Of a DNA stretch of 64,000 nt, positions 1 through 10,337 are shown piece after piece. A program made the translations under genes and the position numbers. Under the pieces are notes generated by a model. That model was not told the origin of the DNA. It saw only the letters and a program-made list of their open reading frames with translations, and did not search any database. Origin of the DNA: Fragum whitleyi (taxonomy: Eukaryota > Mollusca > Bivalvia > Cardiida > Cardiidae); contig OX411543.1 in NCBI GenBank assembly GCA_948146395.1, positions 72,344,948 through 72,408,947 on the forward strand, read 5' to 3'. The first letter of the stretch is position 1, and each line of letters opens with the position of its first letter.

Positions 1-190
1 ATATTTACATAAAGGCATTGCAGGTTTCTAACTCGAAGTACGTCCCGGGTTTTATACCGACGGCGGCCCTCTCCCTTTCACAATATTTGTCTTACAACAA
101 TGGGTTGACAAACGTAGACCTATGTGGGATAGCAGTTGGATGCTAGAAAAGGATGTAATGGTAGTACTGGTATGAGAGATATCAGGAATC
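1..190 (+). repeat. tRNA-derived SINE, diverged partial copy
   Basis: From about position 60 onward this stretch matches, in the opposite orientation, the SINE at 23281-23482. Shared words include 'caatgggttgac', 'cgtagacctatgtg' and 'gatagcag'. The head here keeps a damaged B box ('cccgggttttataccg'). The element starts at or before the window edge, so its 5' end is not visible. Confidence 0.55.
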
Positions 191-545
191 CATTGTTAGC
201 TGCTCAAGCCTCTGCGATATAACTGAAAGATAGTTGAAAGTGGCGTTAAATCCGCTTCATTCAAACAAAAACAATCGAAGTGATTATATCGAGGAACCAG
301 CGCAAGACTGTACTAAGTATTCGTATATTATATAGACACTTAATATTGCCTTGCGCTGAACCCTCGATATGCTCATCTAAGAAAATGTAGCTCGAACAAT
401 TCAGATTCACTGAAGGGTAGGGCAGGTTCCCATCTCGGTGATTAAACTACTCGGTCTGGTCTAGTAGAATGAAAAAAAACGCTGTTCGTTTTTACCCGTT
501 TTTACCGATTTCGCAGCGTTTTGAGTGATTGGAGTGAGCCGAGTT
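191..545. other. Non-coding stretch, nothing recognised
   Basis: No reading frame of note, RNA gene or clear repeat was seen here. The right edge runs into the MITE that starts near 546. Confidence 0.5.
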
Positions 546-878
546 TTTATCTGTTTTAGATGACGAGTTTAATAAATTCTGTATTTTATGAGCACAAATT
601 TTATATTCTGTTTATAATATGACCCGAATTTTAGCGAAAAATCGTCAAAATTCTTGAAATTCAACGTTTCAATTTTCCGCGAAACTTATAACGCCGTTTA
701 AATAATGACGTCACAAAACGTAGATTATGACGTCATTTACGCAGTTACAAAGTAGCGATGCTATTCGCTCTGAGCTTATTTGCATAGTTATTCCACTAGT
801 GTAATAACACCCGTGTAATATCAAAATATTCAATGGGATTATTTCACTCCGGCGACGTAGGTCATATTATAATGTAAT
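546..878 (-). mobile_element. MITE family A, copy 1 (reverse orientation)
   Basis: Reverse-orientation copy of a family also seen at 11196-11560, 14943-16325 and 50379-50900. Shared blocks are 'atgacctacgtcgcgg', 'gtgttattacactagtg', 'tatgcaaatgagct' and 'gatgacgagtttaa'. No protein is encoded. It is presumably a non-autonomous DNA element, but its superfamily could not be assigned. Confidence 0.7.
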
Positions 879-1498
879 GCATCAGATGGATTTTTTGTTG
901 ATTGGGGTTTAACTATACTTTTGTCATCATTGCATTTATATCGCTTAGGCTGGAGCACCTACCCATGGTGATCTGTGTTTCACACCAGTACTACAGCAAA
1001 ATTTCATTAAAGCCGTGCACCATCCGTTCGGCCCAATTAGGTGTACCAAATATCAAACACCAAATGATGGGATATAAATGACTGCAGGGTCACACTGACT
1101 TTGTCAAATGGCGGATGGAAGTTGACAGAGCAGGGGTTTTAACTCCCAAATCCGGGATTGACACCCCAATTCTTAACCGTGAGCGCTAACGGGTCTCGGC
1201 GCATCAGTTGGAGCGGTAAGCGAGTGATGAAGAATGGTTTTAATGGAAGCGAATGTCAATTTTACGATGTCTTTAACTGCGACTGACCTGTCACTGACCA
1301 TATGAACGATCGGTTCAAATTGCATTATGGCATCATAAGAAGGCTTTTAAGGGTCTTGGGGTTTCTTTGCGTAGAATTCCACAAAAGATTAAACGAGAAC
1401 ATACTTACAACGGAATTAATACGCCCTCCTTATTTTTATCATAAGGCTACACCAGTGTTAATTGTCGTTGCTCCTACAATATTATAAACGCTATTATA

Positions 1499-1583
1499 AA
1501 CGCTATTTCGATGGCTCGGCGCGAAACAGTTGTAACTGCCTATATGTTTATAGGCTGTTACAACTGTTTCGCGCTGAGCCAGC
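1499..1583. repeat. Palindromic repeat, family E
   Basis: Two arms reading 'gcgcgaaacagttgtaac' and its complement flank a short 'tatatgtttata' centre. A sister copy with the same arm sequence lies at 12896-12966, inside an intron of the PGRP gene. This is a fold-back MITE rather than a gene. Confidence 0.65.
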
Positions 1584-1866
1584 GATTTGGTTTCAATATG
1601 TCCTAAACTGATTGATTTTAAACTGAAAACACACGCTGGTTTCATTTTCGTGAAAGAAAACTTTTAAAATAGCCATCATATCTAAGGATATCTATTTTCC
1701 CCTGTATAGTAAATGTATCGCTCATTTCCATCCATTATTCCGAGTCTACATAAGTCTGTTTGTCTTTTAATTGTAAACAAAAAAGGGCCAAAATTAAGTA
1801 TTCATTTTTTCAATTATTTTCATGTTTACGGAAAATTGAACAAACTTAATGATATTTCATTTTCAG

Positions 1867-1950
1867 TGAACTTCCTCGGGGCGTGTGCAAAGATTATATT
1901 CACAAAGAATGTAAATGCTACCAGAACATCAATACTCCAGGCTTGTCACG
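1867..1950 (+). other. Possible exon: C-terminal half of a CS-alpha-beta defensin
   Basis: After a 'ttttcag' acceptor the frame reads GVCKDYIHKECKCYQN, i.e. G-x-C, six residues, then C-x-C-Y. That spacing matches the last three cysteines of invertebrate CS-alpha-beta defensins. A donor-like CG/GTACAG follows at 1951. The segment is phase 2 at both ends, so it does not join directly to the phase-1 PGRP exons downstream, and no exon with the first three cysteines was found. It may be a relic or chance. Confidence 0.2.
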
Positions 1951-2476
1951 GTACAGGGAAAATATCAAGTTTTATTTTCATATTTCTGCATTACTTGTAG
2001 TTAAGTCTTTACTTGTAGTTAACTTCCTTATTGCAATCTCACTAAAAATGTTTTGTCTGAGTTATGTTAATAAAATTTTGATAAATAAATTTTATCAGCT
2101 TATAAAACACGAGGACCACGATGGTCCTATATCGCTCACCGGAGTATGTTAGTTCAAAATTTTAGAGTATTTATACAATTTATCTATTACACATATTGGC
2201 TATATTACATCATATGACACTTAGCTCTAACATCCAAAAAAAGAAAGAATGAACGATATTGTGAACCTCTTTGGTACGAAAATGTGAAACCAAACCACCA
2301 CTTTTGAAAATTGTAAATCTAAGGGTTATTAATGAGAACTATTTTAAAAATCTTTCTTCTATCACATCTCTTTTGAATGGCCCCACAACATAATTAAGTC
2401 TTATTTTGATTTCATGGTTATTTTTTCAATCGTTTTGGCCAAAAACAAAGACCAATCCTACAGCAGAAAATGAAAG

Positions 2477-2907
2477 TATATCACGAAATTGACAAGGTGA
2501 ATGAAATTCGAATGATTATGGAATGAAATAGAATGAGTGTGTGGAGCGGGTTTTGAGTGAAATTAAGGAGAGGTAATCCAATGTCGCTAATTTAGTTCAT
2601 TATGAACAAAATTAGCGACATTGGGTTACCTCCCTTTAATGAAATATACTTACTTTTCTGTTCACGTGTCTTCGTAGACAAATCAGCCCTTTTAAAATCA
2701 ACACCGACCAATAAAATCGAAGAATTATTTGATCGATTTGATTTAAATACAGATTCTTTTGAACGATTTCGAAATGTTTTCAAATCACTATGTAGCGTCT
2801 TTGGTCAATTTGAGTAAATGTTTGAAATGAATGAATGGAGCGTTGAGTGAGTGATTAAATTGATTTTGATCGGAATGAGTGTCAATTTCACGATGTATTT
2901 AACTGTA
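2477..2907 (+). mobile_element. MITE family B, copy 1
   Basis: About 430 bp. Related full copies lie at 12366-12780 and 18202-18640. Terminal inverted repeats resemble 'tcgtgaaattga' and 'tcaatttcacgatg'. A central palindrome surrounds 'aacaaaattagcgacattg'. The body is rich in 'gaatgaatgaatggagcg'. It has no coding capacity. Confidence 0.7.
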
Positions 2908-3130
2908 TCGAGTCTGACTATTTAGAAGAATGTGTTTGTTAAACACAATTGCCATCACCATACAATTTTTCAGAAACAGTGTATCGATACAGAAAAATGG
3001 AATATCATTTTTCAATTAAAAAGTTATGGACCGAATAAAAACAAGAGTTGTCAGCGGACAACATAGCTCGCCCAATCTGCTGCTTGTCACATACAGCACT
3101 TGACTAAAGATCTAATTTCAATGTCATTTT

Positions 3131-4020
3131 TTTTTGTTAAAGTCAATGATCTATATATATCAGTCTGATTTAGAAGTAAGTAAGAAATATAGGCATAATG
3201 ACCATAGGAATAAGCACTCAGAAAATAGAAGCAAGGCTAAAGATTTTCTTGTTAAAGTTTTTATAAGTACAAAAATAGTCAATGTCAAATTATCAAGGAC
3301 CCTGGTAACCGGTGAAAGCCTATCACCTGGTGAGTTTGTGTATGACGTTATGATGTCCCTAGGTAAAAGCATTCAGAAAATATAAGCAAAGTTAAAGTTT
3401 TTGGTTTAAGTTTTTCAAAGTCCAAAAAAGTTAAGGTCAAGGTCAAAATGTTAAGGAGCTTGGTCTCTGGTGAAAACCTATCACCTAGTGAGTGTGTATA
3501 TGAAGTAATATTGTTCCGTGGTCAAACAATCAGAAAACATAAGCAAGGATAAACCGTGTTTTGGTTTAAGTTTTTCTTTGTCTATAAAAGGTCAAGGTCA
3601 AGGTCAAAATGTCCAGAACCTTGGTAACCAGTGACAGCATATCACCTAGTGAGTGCGTTTAAGAAGTAATGATGTCCCTTGCTAAAATCATTTAAAAAAT
3701 ATATATGCAAGATTATTTAAAGTTTTATTTTGTGAAGGGTTTGGTTAAAGTTTTTCTTGGTTCATAAAAGGTCAATGTTACAATGTCAAGGCACTTGGTC
3801 CCTGGTGTAAGCATATCACCTGGTGAGAACATATATGAAGTAATGATGTCCCTAAGTAAAGCATTCAGAAATATAAGCAAAGTTAAAGTTTTTTGGTTTA
3901 GTTTTTTCGGTTAAAGTTTTTGGTTAAAGTTTTTTTTTAAAAGGGTCAAGGTCCATTTTAACATCGGTGCTTTTGTCTTAAATGAAAGCCTATACCCCAA
4001 TGAATGTTTATGTAAAATAT
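3131..4020 (+). repeat. Tandem repeat, five diverged units of about 159-172 bp
   Basis: The landmark 'cattcagaaaatataagcaa' recurs, with changes, near 3211, 3370, 3529, 3688 and 3860. Each is followed by 'ttaaagttttt', 'aaggtcaaggtcaa', 'cttggt' and 'tatcacctggtgag'. The units differ by substitutions and small indels, so the array is old. Confidence 0.75.
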
Positions 4021-4065
4021 AAAGCCTCTAGGATTAATATTGATAGAAATAAATAGCTTTAACCT

Positions 4066-4112
4066 AATGCTGACGCCGACACCGACGCTGACGCTGACGC
4101 TGACGTTGACGT
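4066..4112. repeat. Microsatellite-like (gacgct/gacgcc)n
   Basis: Short imperfect hexamer array of 'gacgct' and 'gacacc' type units. It directly follows the 159-bp tandem array. An apparent Arg/Gln-rich reading frame on the minus strand arises only from this repeat. Confidence 0.75.
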
Positions 4113-4179
4113 CGACATCCGTGTGTTTGACAATAGCTCTTCCGAGACTTTTGTCCCAGGCAAGCTAAAAATGATATCA

Positions 4180-4860
4180 ATCTTGAAAGAAGTAGAAATA
4201 GAAAGGTCTTGTCACAATCAATACACGTGTGAAATATGAAGTATCCATCTTTTACGCTTAAACAATTATGGCTAATATAAAAACACATTGAATTAAATGC
4301 CCTTGCCCTTGACGGATAACCTTGACTTTGGTATTGACTGAAAGGTCTTGTAATAAGCAATACATGTGTGAAATTGAACACTTTGCTATATACCATTTCA
4401 AAGTTAAAGCCAACGTAAAAGTTTAAATTTTTACTCATATTTGACCTTTAAGAATGGCCCTGAAATTGAGTTATAGCAAATATAAAATTATTTATTTTTG
4501 GAATTAGGTGACCTTAAAAAATGACATTGAACTTGACTGATTGACTTTCATTTGCTATAGACTGAAAGGTTATCATAAGCAATACACATGTAAAGCTTCT
4601 ACCACACACCATTTCGATTATTAAAGCCAATGTAAAAGTTTACTGACCCTGTTGTTGGTACCAACAGAAGTTGTCACCAGCAAAAGCTTTGGTCATTGTA
4701 AGTTTAAATATTGAAATTAGGTGACCTTGAAATTTGATATTTATCTTGGCCGATGACCTCGACTAAGGTATCGACCGAAATGTCTTGTCATAAGTAATAC
4801 GCATGTGAAATATGAATACTCTACCATTCGAATTGAACGTTTTTGTGCTAAATTTCTCTC
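4180..4860 (+). repeat. Diverged tandem repeat of about 150-220 bp units
   Basis: Near 4200, 4345, 4565 and 4775 the words 'gaaaggtcttgtcataagc', 'aatacacatgtgaaa' and 'taccatttcga' recur with heavy divergence, alternating with 'gaccttgaaatttg'. This is probably old satellite-like DNA continuing from the array upstream. Confidence 0.5.
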
Positions 4861-5149
4861 TAAAATCCAGGATACCGCAACATATGGCTTATTTTCAAGA
4901 TAAAGCAATACTTTCGCGCTCATGTGAGCTAAAAAGCCAGGTTGTCTCTGAACGTCCCTCGTATTTATGTTAATACACACCAAAGAAAGATAGCAGTGGA
5001 AAATAACCATTCCCATCCATCCCCCTCCCCCCCCCAAAAAAATGCACTATTTTAAAGTAATGCTTTTTGTCTTGAAAATTTTGTCAGCTAATTCTATCAG
5101 TTTGTACTATATAACTTTTTCTTATCAGCCCTGAGTTCAGGATGAAAAC

Positions 5150-5243
5150 GTTAGCGAAGCGCTTTCGAAATGATACCTCGCTTTGCACGTATGTGCACGT
5201 GCAAAGCGGGGTATCATCTCAAAGCGCTCTCGAAACGTTTTTA
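5150..5243. repeat. Palindromic MITE, family D
   Basis: Imperfect palindrome with arms 'gcgctttcgaaatgatacc' and 'ggtatcatctcaaagcgc' around 'ctttgcacgtatgtgcacg'. Members with other outer arms but the same 'cgctttgcacgtgcaaagcg' core lie at 28630-28738, 31476-31567, 32962-33079 and 51704-51812. Confidence 0.65.
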
Positions 5244-5249
5244 CATCCA

Positions 5250-5880
5250 GAACACAGGGCAGGTAATTTGATATAATTACCATAGATCTATGAATATTTA
5301 CAGAAGAATACAATTACCCTGTGAAGAACTATGTAGGACCTTGCCTTGTTGCAACGGTGCTTCTAATGAAGGATGTTTGAAAAGTGAGTTGGCTTCATGT
5401 GTTATATATTTGACCCGTCACGCTAAAAAGGAACAATCTTGGAACTTATAAAACGAATATTTGAAAAAAGAGATTGGTTCTAGTAGAGGTTAAGCTAACT
5501 GCAATAATGTACCCCCCTCTCTAATATGCCCACGTCAGATTATCAAAGGAGGGGTACGTTATCGTATCTAAGGTTAAGCAGTGGCCGCATTCAAAATAGC
5601 TTTTATAAAGGGAGGGTACAATGATCATTAGAAAATCACTAGATCACTAGAAAATTTTCGGTCAAAGGCAAACTGTCTGTTCCGCGCAATCTGACTTGGA
5701 TCGAAACTTTTCTTACAAGCCAGATGGACTTTTTTAGCAAGGCGGGTAAAAAATTCTTTGTTTCAATATATATTAAAGCCCCTTTAGTAAAATCTTCAGA
5801 TGCTTGTCTTTTCTGATTATTCTGAAAGATACACCCGATATGTCAAATATTAGAAGATCTACACAGAAGTTTATACATAT
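5250..5880. other. Non-coding DNA, fragments of MITE family C
   Basis: Contains 'gacccgtcacgctaaaaa' (about 5411) and 'gcgcaatctgacttggatcg' (about 5680). These resemble pieces of palindromic MITE family C (see 29635-29892). Nothing else was recognised. Confidence 0.4.
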
Positions 5881-6239
5881 ATTTACCCAAACTATTGATA
5901 TTTTATCAGACATATTATAATTGATATCACATGAAGTTTGATATAGAGATAAACAGATATAGCTTCATAAATATTTAAGTTTTATATATGAGCCTGTCCT
6001 TGACATTTCCAACAATTTGGCATGTCTTGAGTTGCAAACATTTAACTCTCTGGACTTATATTTACCCAAACTATGGATATTATATCAGACATATTATAAT
6101 TGATATCATATGAAGTTTGATATAAAGATACACATATATTGCTTCATAAATATTTAAGTTTCATATATGAGCCTGTGCGTGACATTTCCAACAATTTGAC
6201 ATGTCTTGAGCTGCAGACATTTAACTGTCTTGACAGCCA
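5881..6239 (+). repeat. Tandem duplication, 179-bp period
   Basis: The unit starting 'atttacccaaactat' at 5881 is repeated from 6060 with few substitutions. Both units carry 'catattataattgatatca' and 'atgagcctgt'. The second unit runs into the hairpin family F element at 6290. Confidence 0.85.
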
Positions 6240-6289
6240 CATAGTGCAAAAAAAAGTTAGCCTGTCTGTCTAAAGATACTTTTAGATCT

Positions 6290-6415
6290 TATCTATCTAT
6301 AGAGTTCAAAGCGAAGACTCTGGACAGATTGTGCAGATGCACAGGCTGTCCAGAGTCTTTGCTTAGCGCACATTTGAAATTGTTGGAAATGTCGCGCACG
6401 GGCTCATATATATTA
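6290..6415. repeat. Palindromic MITE, family F
   Basis: Arms 'gcgaagactctggacag' and 'ctgtccagagtctttgc' flank a short GC-rich centre, bounded by 'gacatttccaacaattt' and its complement. Relatives lie at 53370-53615, about 63160-63310 and 63430-63560. Confidence 0.65.
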
Positions 6416-7458
6416 ATCAAATGCAACTATAAATATATCAATCACACTTAAGAGTAATTATTCATTGGGTACACATACTTATAGTCTTGTGCCCCGTACT
6501 ATAAGAAAAAAAGAAACGATTGAAATATACATTGTAGAGATATAAGTCCAGGCACAGTTCATTATGCAATTGGAAATGTAAGAAATTCCTGTCAGTTTCA
6601 TTTTGACCATTTCCCGGTTGCTCGTTCTGAGTCTAAGCTGCGTCCAATCGGAAACCTTCTACGATTCTACGGAATAGACAGTCTACGGAAAAGTCCGAGC
6701 GATGTTCCGAATGAGCTGCATCGCTTTACTTGTAGATTGTGTTATGAATTTGTTGATGGACTTTTTCTTTCGGAAGAGAGACACTCATTACACAGTTTTT
6801 ATTTTAAAATTATTTGTTCTTTCATCAAGGTAGTGGACTCGTAATAGTTCCGTAAAATTTCGGAACACATGATCTTTCACAATGTTGACCGAGGTTTCCT
6901 AATGAAAATAGACTTGTCAAAAATCGAAGAACGTCAACCGTACAATCAATGTGCGTAGAAATTGAAAAGACACATGGAAACATTGAGCAAATAGATAAAT
7001 TGCCTATAACGAGCAAACATCCCCTTTTCTCAATGGTTTACATATCTTAAATGCAAAAAAAAGGTATAATAGTTTCCGGTAAAACGGCTGAACAAACAGG
7101 TGTAACGCTCATTATTCTTTTTAGAAACAACATACATTTCCTTTGTTTTTCAAATAAGGAATTTTGTATTTTCTTTAGAGATAGAGTTTAGGTCTATATA
7201 CTTATACTATAAGTCAATCTTATTGCCAGTTAGCCTTAAAAAGACATTTTAAAGGTATTTTATGAGAAACAATTATATCAGGGGAAAGATTAACAGGGGC
7301 CCAGTCATCATTGGCCCCTAGATTTTGGACTGTGCCCCTTTATGCTTGGAGAAAATGCCCATACCCCTAATGTTAAATATTGAATTTATAAGTATGGGCA
7401 CCTAAGTCAAAATTCTTAGTCTTTTTTCCTGCATAGAAAACAACGCAAATCATTTCAG
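6416..7458. other. Non-coding DNA upstream of PGRP exon A
   Basis: No signal-peptide exon for the PGRP gene could be identified here. 6833-6925 shares a repeat with 23815-23915 ('ttcggaacacatgatctttc' type). The rest shows no recognisable feature. A short first exon could still be hidden here. Confidence 0.45.
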
Positions 7459-7572
7459 AGATAAATGACGCTTGCTGTAGTATAACATTTGTATCAAGGA
7501 AAGAATGGGGAGCGCAACCACCCAAACAGCCTCTTTGTGAGATTAAACTACCAGTGCATATGTTTTATATAC

Positions 7573-7811
7573 TGTTGTGGACACGTCAACGTCTGTATGT
7601 TGTTCCCGCGTTACGTTAACGTCGTTTCGTCTTTCCCGCGTCTTGTATACGTTCCCGTATTTTACGTCTGTGTTGTCTTGACGTTACGTTGTTTATTAGA
7701 TACGTGTTTGTTTATTATTGTAACTATTGTAATTTGATTTATCCGTCAGTTGTAATAAAGGATCGAACCTGAACACAAGCGAAGTAGTTAATTCAACCAA
7801 CAACTCAAACA
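7573..7811 (+). repeat. 5' LTR
   Basis: 239 bp beginning TGTTGTGG and ending CTCAAACA, the same as 10338-10576. It contains 'aataaagga' near its 3' part, a likely poly(A) signal for the element. A Val/Tyr-rich frame inside the LTR appears in both copies and is not a gene. Confidence 0.95.
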
Positions 7812-7815
7812 TTTT

Positions 7816-7828
7816 TGGTGCCGTGACC
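7816..7828 (+). promoter_or_regulatory. Primer-binding site, tRNA-His type
   Basis: Four bases after the LTR the sequence TGGTGCCGTGACC begins. It is complementary to the 3' end of animal tRNA-His (...GTCACGGCACCA) over at least twelve bases. The tRNA match is from general knowledge of tRNA-His, not from a search. Confidence 0.75.
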
Positions 7829-7832
7829 AAAC

Positions 7833-7944
7833 CGCAAAAGAGACAAACCGCAATCGAGACAAACCGCAATAGAGATAAACCGCAATAGAGACAAACCGCT
7901 ATAGAGACAACCCGCAATTGAGATAAACCGCAGAGAGATTAGAC
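7833..7944 (+). repeat. 16-bp tandem repeat in the retrotransposon leader
   Basis: Seven units of the type 'cgcaatagagacaaac' lie between the primer-binding site and the Gag start codon. Units vary at two to five positions. The last unit ends eight bases before the ATG at 7952. The array could be a packaging or translation element, but that is inference. Confidence 0.85.
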
Positions 7945-7951
7945 AAGCAAG

Positions 7952-10138
7952 ATGTCTAAACAAACTTTGAGCAAGCTGATTATCCAGCGAAACGCACACA
8001 GGAATACAACGAAGCGATTATTGGAGAAAATAGAAGCCGCTAGAGACGATGAGAAAATCAGAGAATTCAACAAAATCTTCGAAACCCTGGAGTCAAAATG
8101 TACAATACTTGAAACGTTGAATGAGAAGATTTTATCACTTATGGACGAGGGTGGAATCGAGGAGGAGATCGTGAATACGGACGAGTATTCGTTAGATCTG
8201 AGTATACGCCTGGACGAACTAAGAGACTTAAGACCTATCGCAACCGAGAGTCAGTCATACGAGAGAGAGCAACAGTGGACACATTCGAACGATCGAGGGG
8301 TCATTAGTCAACCTACAAACCAGACAGAACATCTCACATCGCAGTTGAGTATAAATCATGCACATGGAGTTATTCAAGGGAACCAAGCTGTGAGTAACGA
8401 ATCTTTTATTTCTACTTCATCGCAGAGTCATAAATTACCAAAGTTAATACTCCCTACTTTCGACGGTAACGTCCTTCATCGGCAGACGTTTTGGGACTGT
8501 TTCGAAACCAGTGTACATAACAACCCTTGTCTGAGTAGCATTCAGAAATTCAGTTATCTCAAATCACAGTTAGAGGGAATAGCCGCCATGACTATCGAAG
8601 GATTTTCGCTGACAAACGCCAATTACTCGAAAGCACTAGAGCTGTTACGTGAACGTTACGGTCAGCAACATAAGATTATTCAAGCTACCATGCAAGCTCT
8701 TTTACAGTTACCTAGCCCCTCATTTACTATACACGATCTAAGGTTATTTCATGATAAAATGGAGAGTTACATCCGAGGGCTAGAATCATTGAATCAAAGT
8801 CAAGATACTTATGGTAGCCTATTAGTACCAATTTTATTAGACAAGCTACCCAGTGAAATGAGGAAAAATATCGCGAGGGAAAATGAGCATAACAACTGGA
8901 CTTTGGAAAACTTACGTAAAGCAATCAACAGAGAGATAAACATAATTGAAGCTGGAGATTCTAAAACATTAGAGATCCGTACTCAAAACCCAACAGCAAT
9001 GTTCTATACTGCTACACAAAGCATAACTGATGTAGATACTAACACGAGCGTGGTTGAGAAACCAGTAAAATGTGCTTATTGTAGACAAGAGCATTACAGC
9101 AACGAATGCAGAGAATTCGCCAGTCAGGCCTCAAGGGTTGACGAAGTTAAATGGAGAAGAATGTGCTTCAACTGTCTAGGAAATCATTATGTGGTCAATT
9201 GTCAGTCAAAAAGAACTTGTAGATATTGCGATAAGAAACATCATACTAGTATTTGTTTCAAGAATCCCTGTTTTAAGTCAGATATCGAGGGGACACCCAA
9301 AACAACAATAATGAACGTTAATCACGACAAACCAGATATATTATTGAAAACGGCAGTAGCAGAAGTTGAGAATGAAGGTCATTATGCCTACTCAAATATA
9401 CTATTCGACGAAGGCGCACAGAGAAGTTTTATAACGGAGGAACTAGCAAATGAATTAGGAGTAATACGAAAAGGAACAGAACAGATACGATTAGCTTCTT
9501 TCGGTAGCCAGCAACAAGATTTGTCTTATCAAGACATAGGAAAAGCTGAAATATTTCTGATAACAGATAACAGCGAGAAGGTGAAATTAGACGTTCTTAT
9601 CATTCCGTCAATAGCAGTGCCTCTACAGATCAACGCACATAACCGCGTGTCAAATCTACCGTATCTCAGTGAACTTAAGTTAGCACACCCATTTTCCAGT
9701 GAAGATAAGTTCGAGATTTCATTATTGATTGGTGCAGATCAGTACTGGAAAGTCGTTGAGGACAAAGTGATTCGGGGAAACGGTCCCACTGCAGTACAAT
9801 CGAAAGTGGGATATCTTCTATCCGGACCTTTGCCGACAGATCCCGATGAAACGAATACCCACATGATGCTAAATATCACCCAGTCATATCAAAGCGAGAA
9901 TCAGTATGACATGTCAATAGATTTGTTCCCCATTAAACATTTGTGTGGGCGGAGGATACCTGCGTCACCCTTCTGTGAGCGTTTTGTGAATCGGACATCG
10001 CAAAACTACGACTTCGTCGATGTGAACCAACGATCGAGCCCCGTTACTAGCAATCTACAATACCCCCGTAGAAAACGGTCCTTCATATACGATAGACCTC
10101 CACGACGACGTTCTTACTTGCGAGATGAAAAACCTTAG
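7952..10138 (+). CDS. Gag-protease polyprotein of BEL/Pao-like retrotransposon
   Basis: A 728-residue intact frame. The N-terminal ~110 residues are charged and coiled-coil-like. About 160-330 resemble the Pao-associated Gag domain (DUF1759), with PKLILPTFDG followed by a helical region. Residues ~372-435 hold CCHC-type and related Cys/His clusters (CAYCRQEHYSNEC, CFNCLGNHYVVNC, CRYCDKKHHTSIC). Residues ~480-620 resemble the retropepsin-like DUF1758 domain, with FDEGAQRSFI at the active-site position, where most retropepsins have D-T/S-G. The tail is short and basic (RRKRSF, RRRSY). In full-length BEL/Pao elements the frame would continue into reverse transcriptase; here it ends. Role: particle assembly and self-processing, with polymerisation and integration supplied in trans. 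Confidence 0.9.
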   Translation: MSKQTLSKLIIQRNAHRNTTKRLLEKIEAARDDEKIREFNKIFETLESKCTILETLNEKILSLMDEGGIEEEIVNTDEYSLDLSIRLDELRDLRPIATESQSYEREQQWTHSNDRGVISQPTNQTEHLTSQLSINHAHGVIQGNQAVSNESFISTSSQSHKLPKLILPTFDGNVLHRQTFWDCFETSVHNNPCLSSIQKFSYLKSQLEGIAAMTIEGFSLTNANYSKALELLRERYGQQHKIIQATMQALLQLPSPSFTIHDLRLFHDKMESYIRGLESLNQSQDTYGSLLVPILLDKLPSEMRKNIARENEHNNWTLENLRKAINREINIIEAGDSKTLEIRTQNPTAMFYTATQSITDVDTNTSVVEKPVKCAYCRQEHYSNECREFASQASRVDEVKWRRMCFNCLGNHYVVNCQSKRTCRYCDKKHHTSICFKNPCFKSDIEGTPKTTIMNVNHDKPDILLKTAVAEVENEGHYAYSNILFDEGAQRSFITEELANELGVIRKGTEQIRLASFGSQQQDLSYQDIGKAEIFLITDNSEKVKLDVLIIPSIAVPLQINAHNRVSNLPYLSELKLAHPFSSEDKFEISLLIGADQYWKVVEDKVIRGNGPTAVQSKVGYLLSGPLPTDPDETNTHMMLNITQSYQSENQYDMSIDLFPIKHLCGRRIPASPFCERFVNRTSQNYDFVDVNQRSSPVTSNLQYPRRKRSFIYDRPPRRRSYLRDEKP

Positions 10139-10337
10139 ACACCAACGAAGAACCCGAAGTTGGAATCCTATAAAATTCATTTTCATACGGACATTCCATA
10201 TTAATTCATTCCTTAATTCATGTGTATCAAAGAGACATAAGGACATTCATGGAAAGTGCCGAAATCAATGTGTTTCTTATCCGTTTGATTCACTAATCTA
10301 TGATTATTTGTGTAATTGCATTGTGGTGCCCGGAGAA

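Larger units (their letters stand above)
879..2476. other. Non-coding DNA with one hairpin and a MITE fragment
   Basis: Mostly featureless AT-rich DNA. 1207-1290 is a fragment of MITE family B ('gaatgtcaattttacgatg'). 1499-1583 is a near-perfect palindrome around 'cgcgaaacagttgtaactg', and the same family recurs at 12896-12966. A weak exon-like segment at 1867-1950 is listed separately. Confidence 0.5.

Noticed and set aside
4064..4438. A 124-residue minus-strand frame with an Arg/Gln-rich end
   Set aside because: The rich end comes from the (gacgct)n microsatellite, and the rest lies in a tandem repeat.
7489..7737. An 82-residue hydrophobic frame, seen again at 10125-10502
   Set aside because: The shared part lies in both LTRs and is a by-product of LTR sequence.
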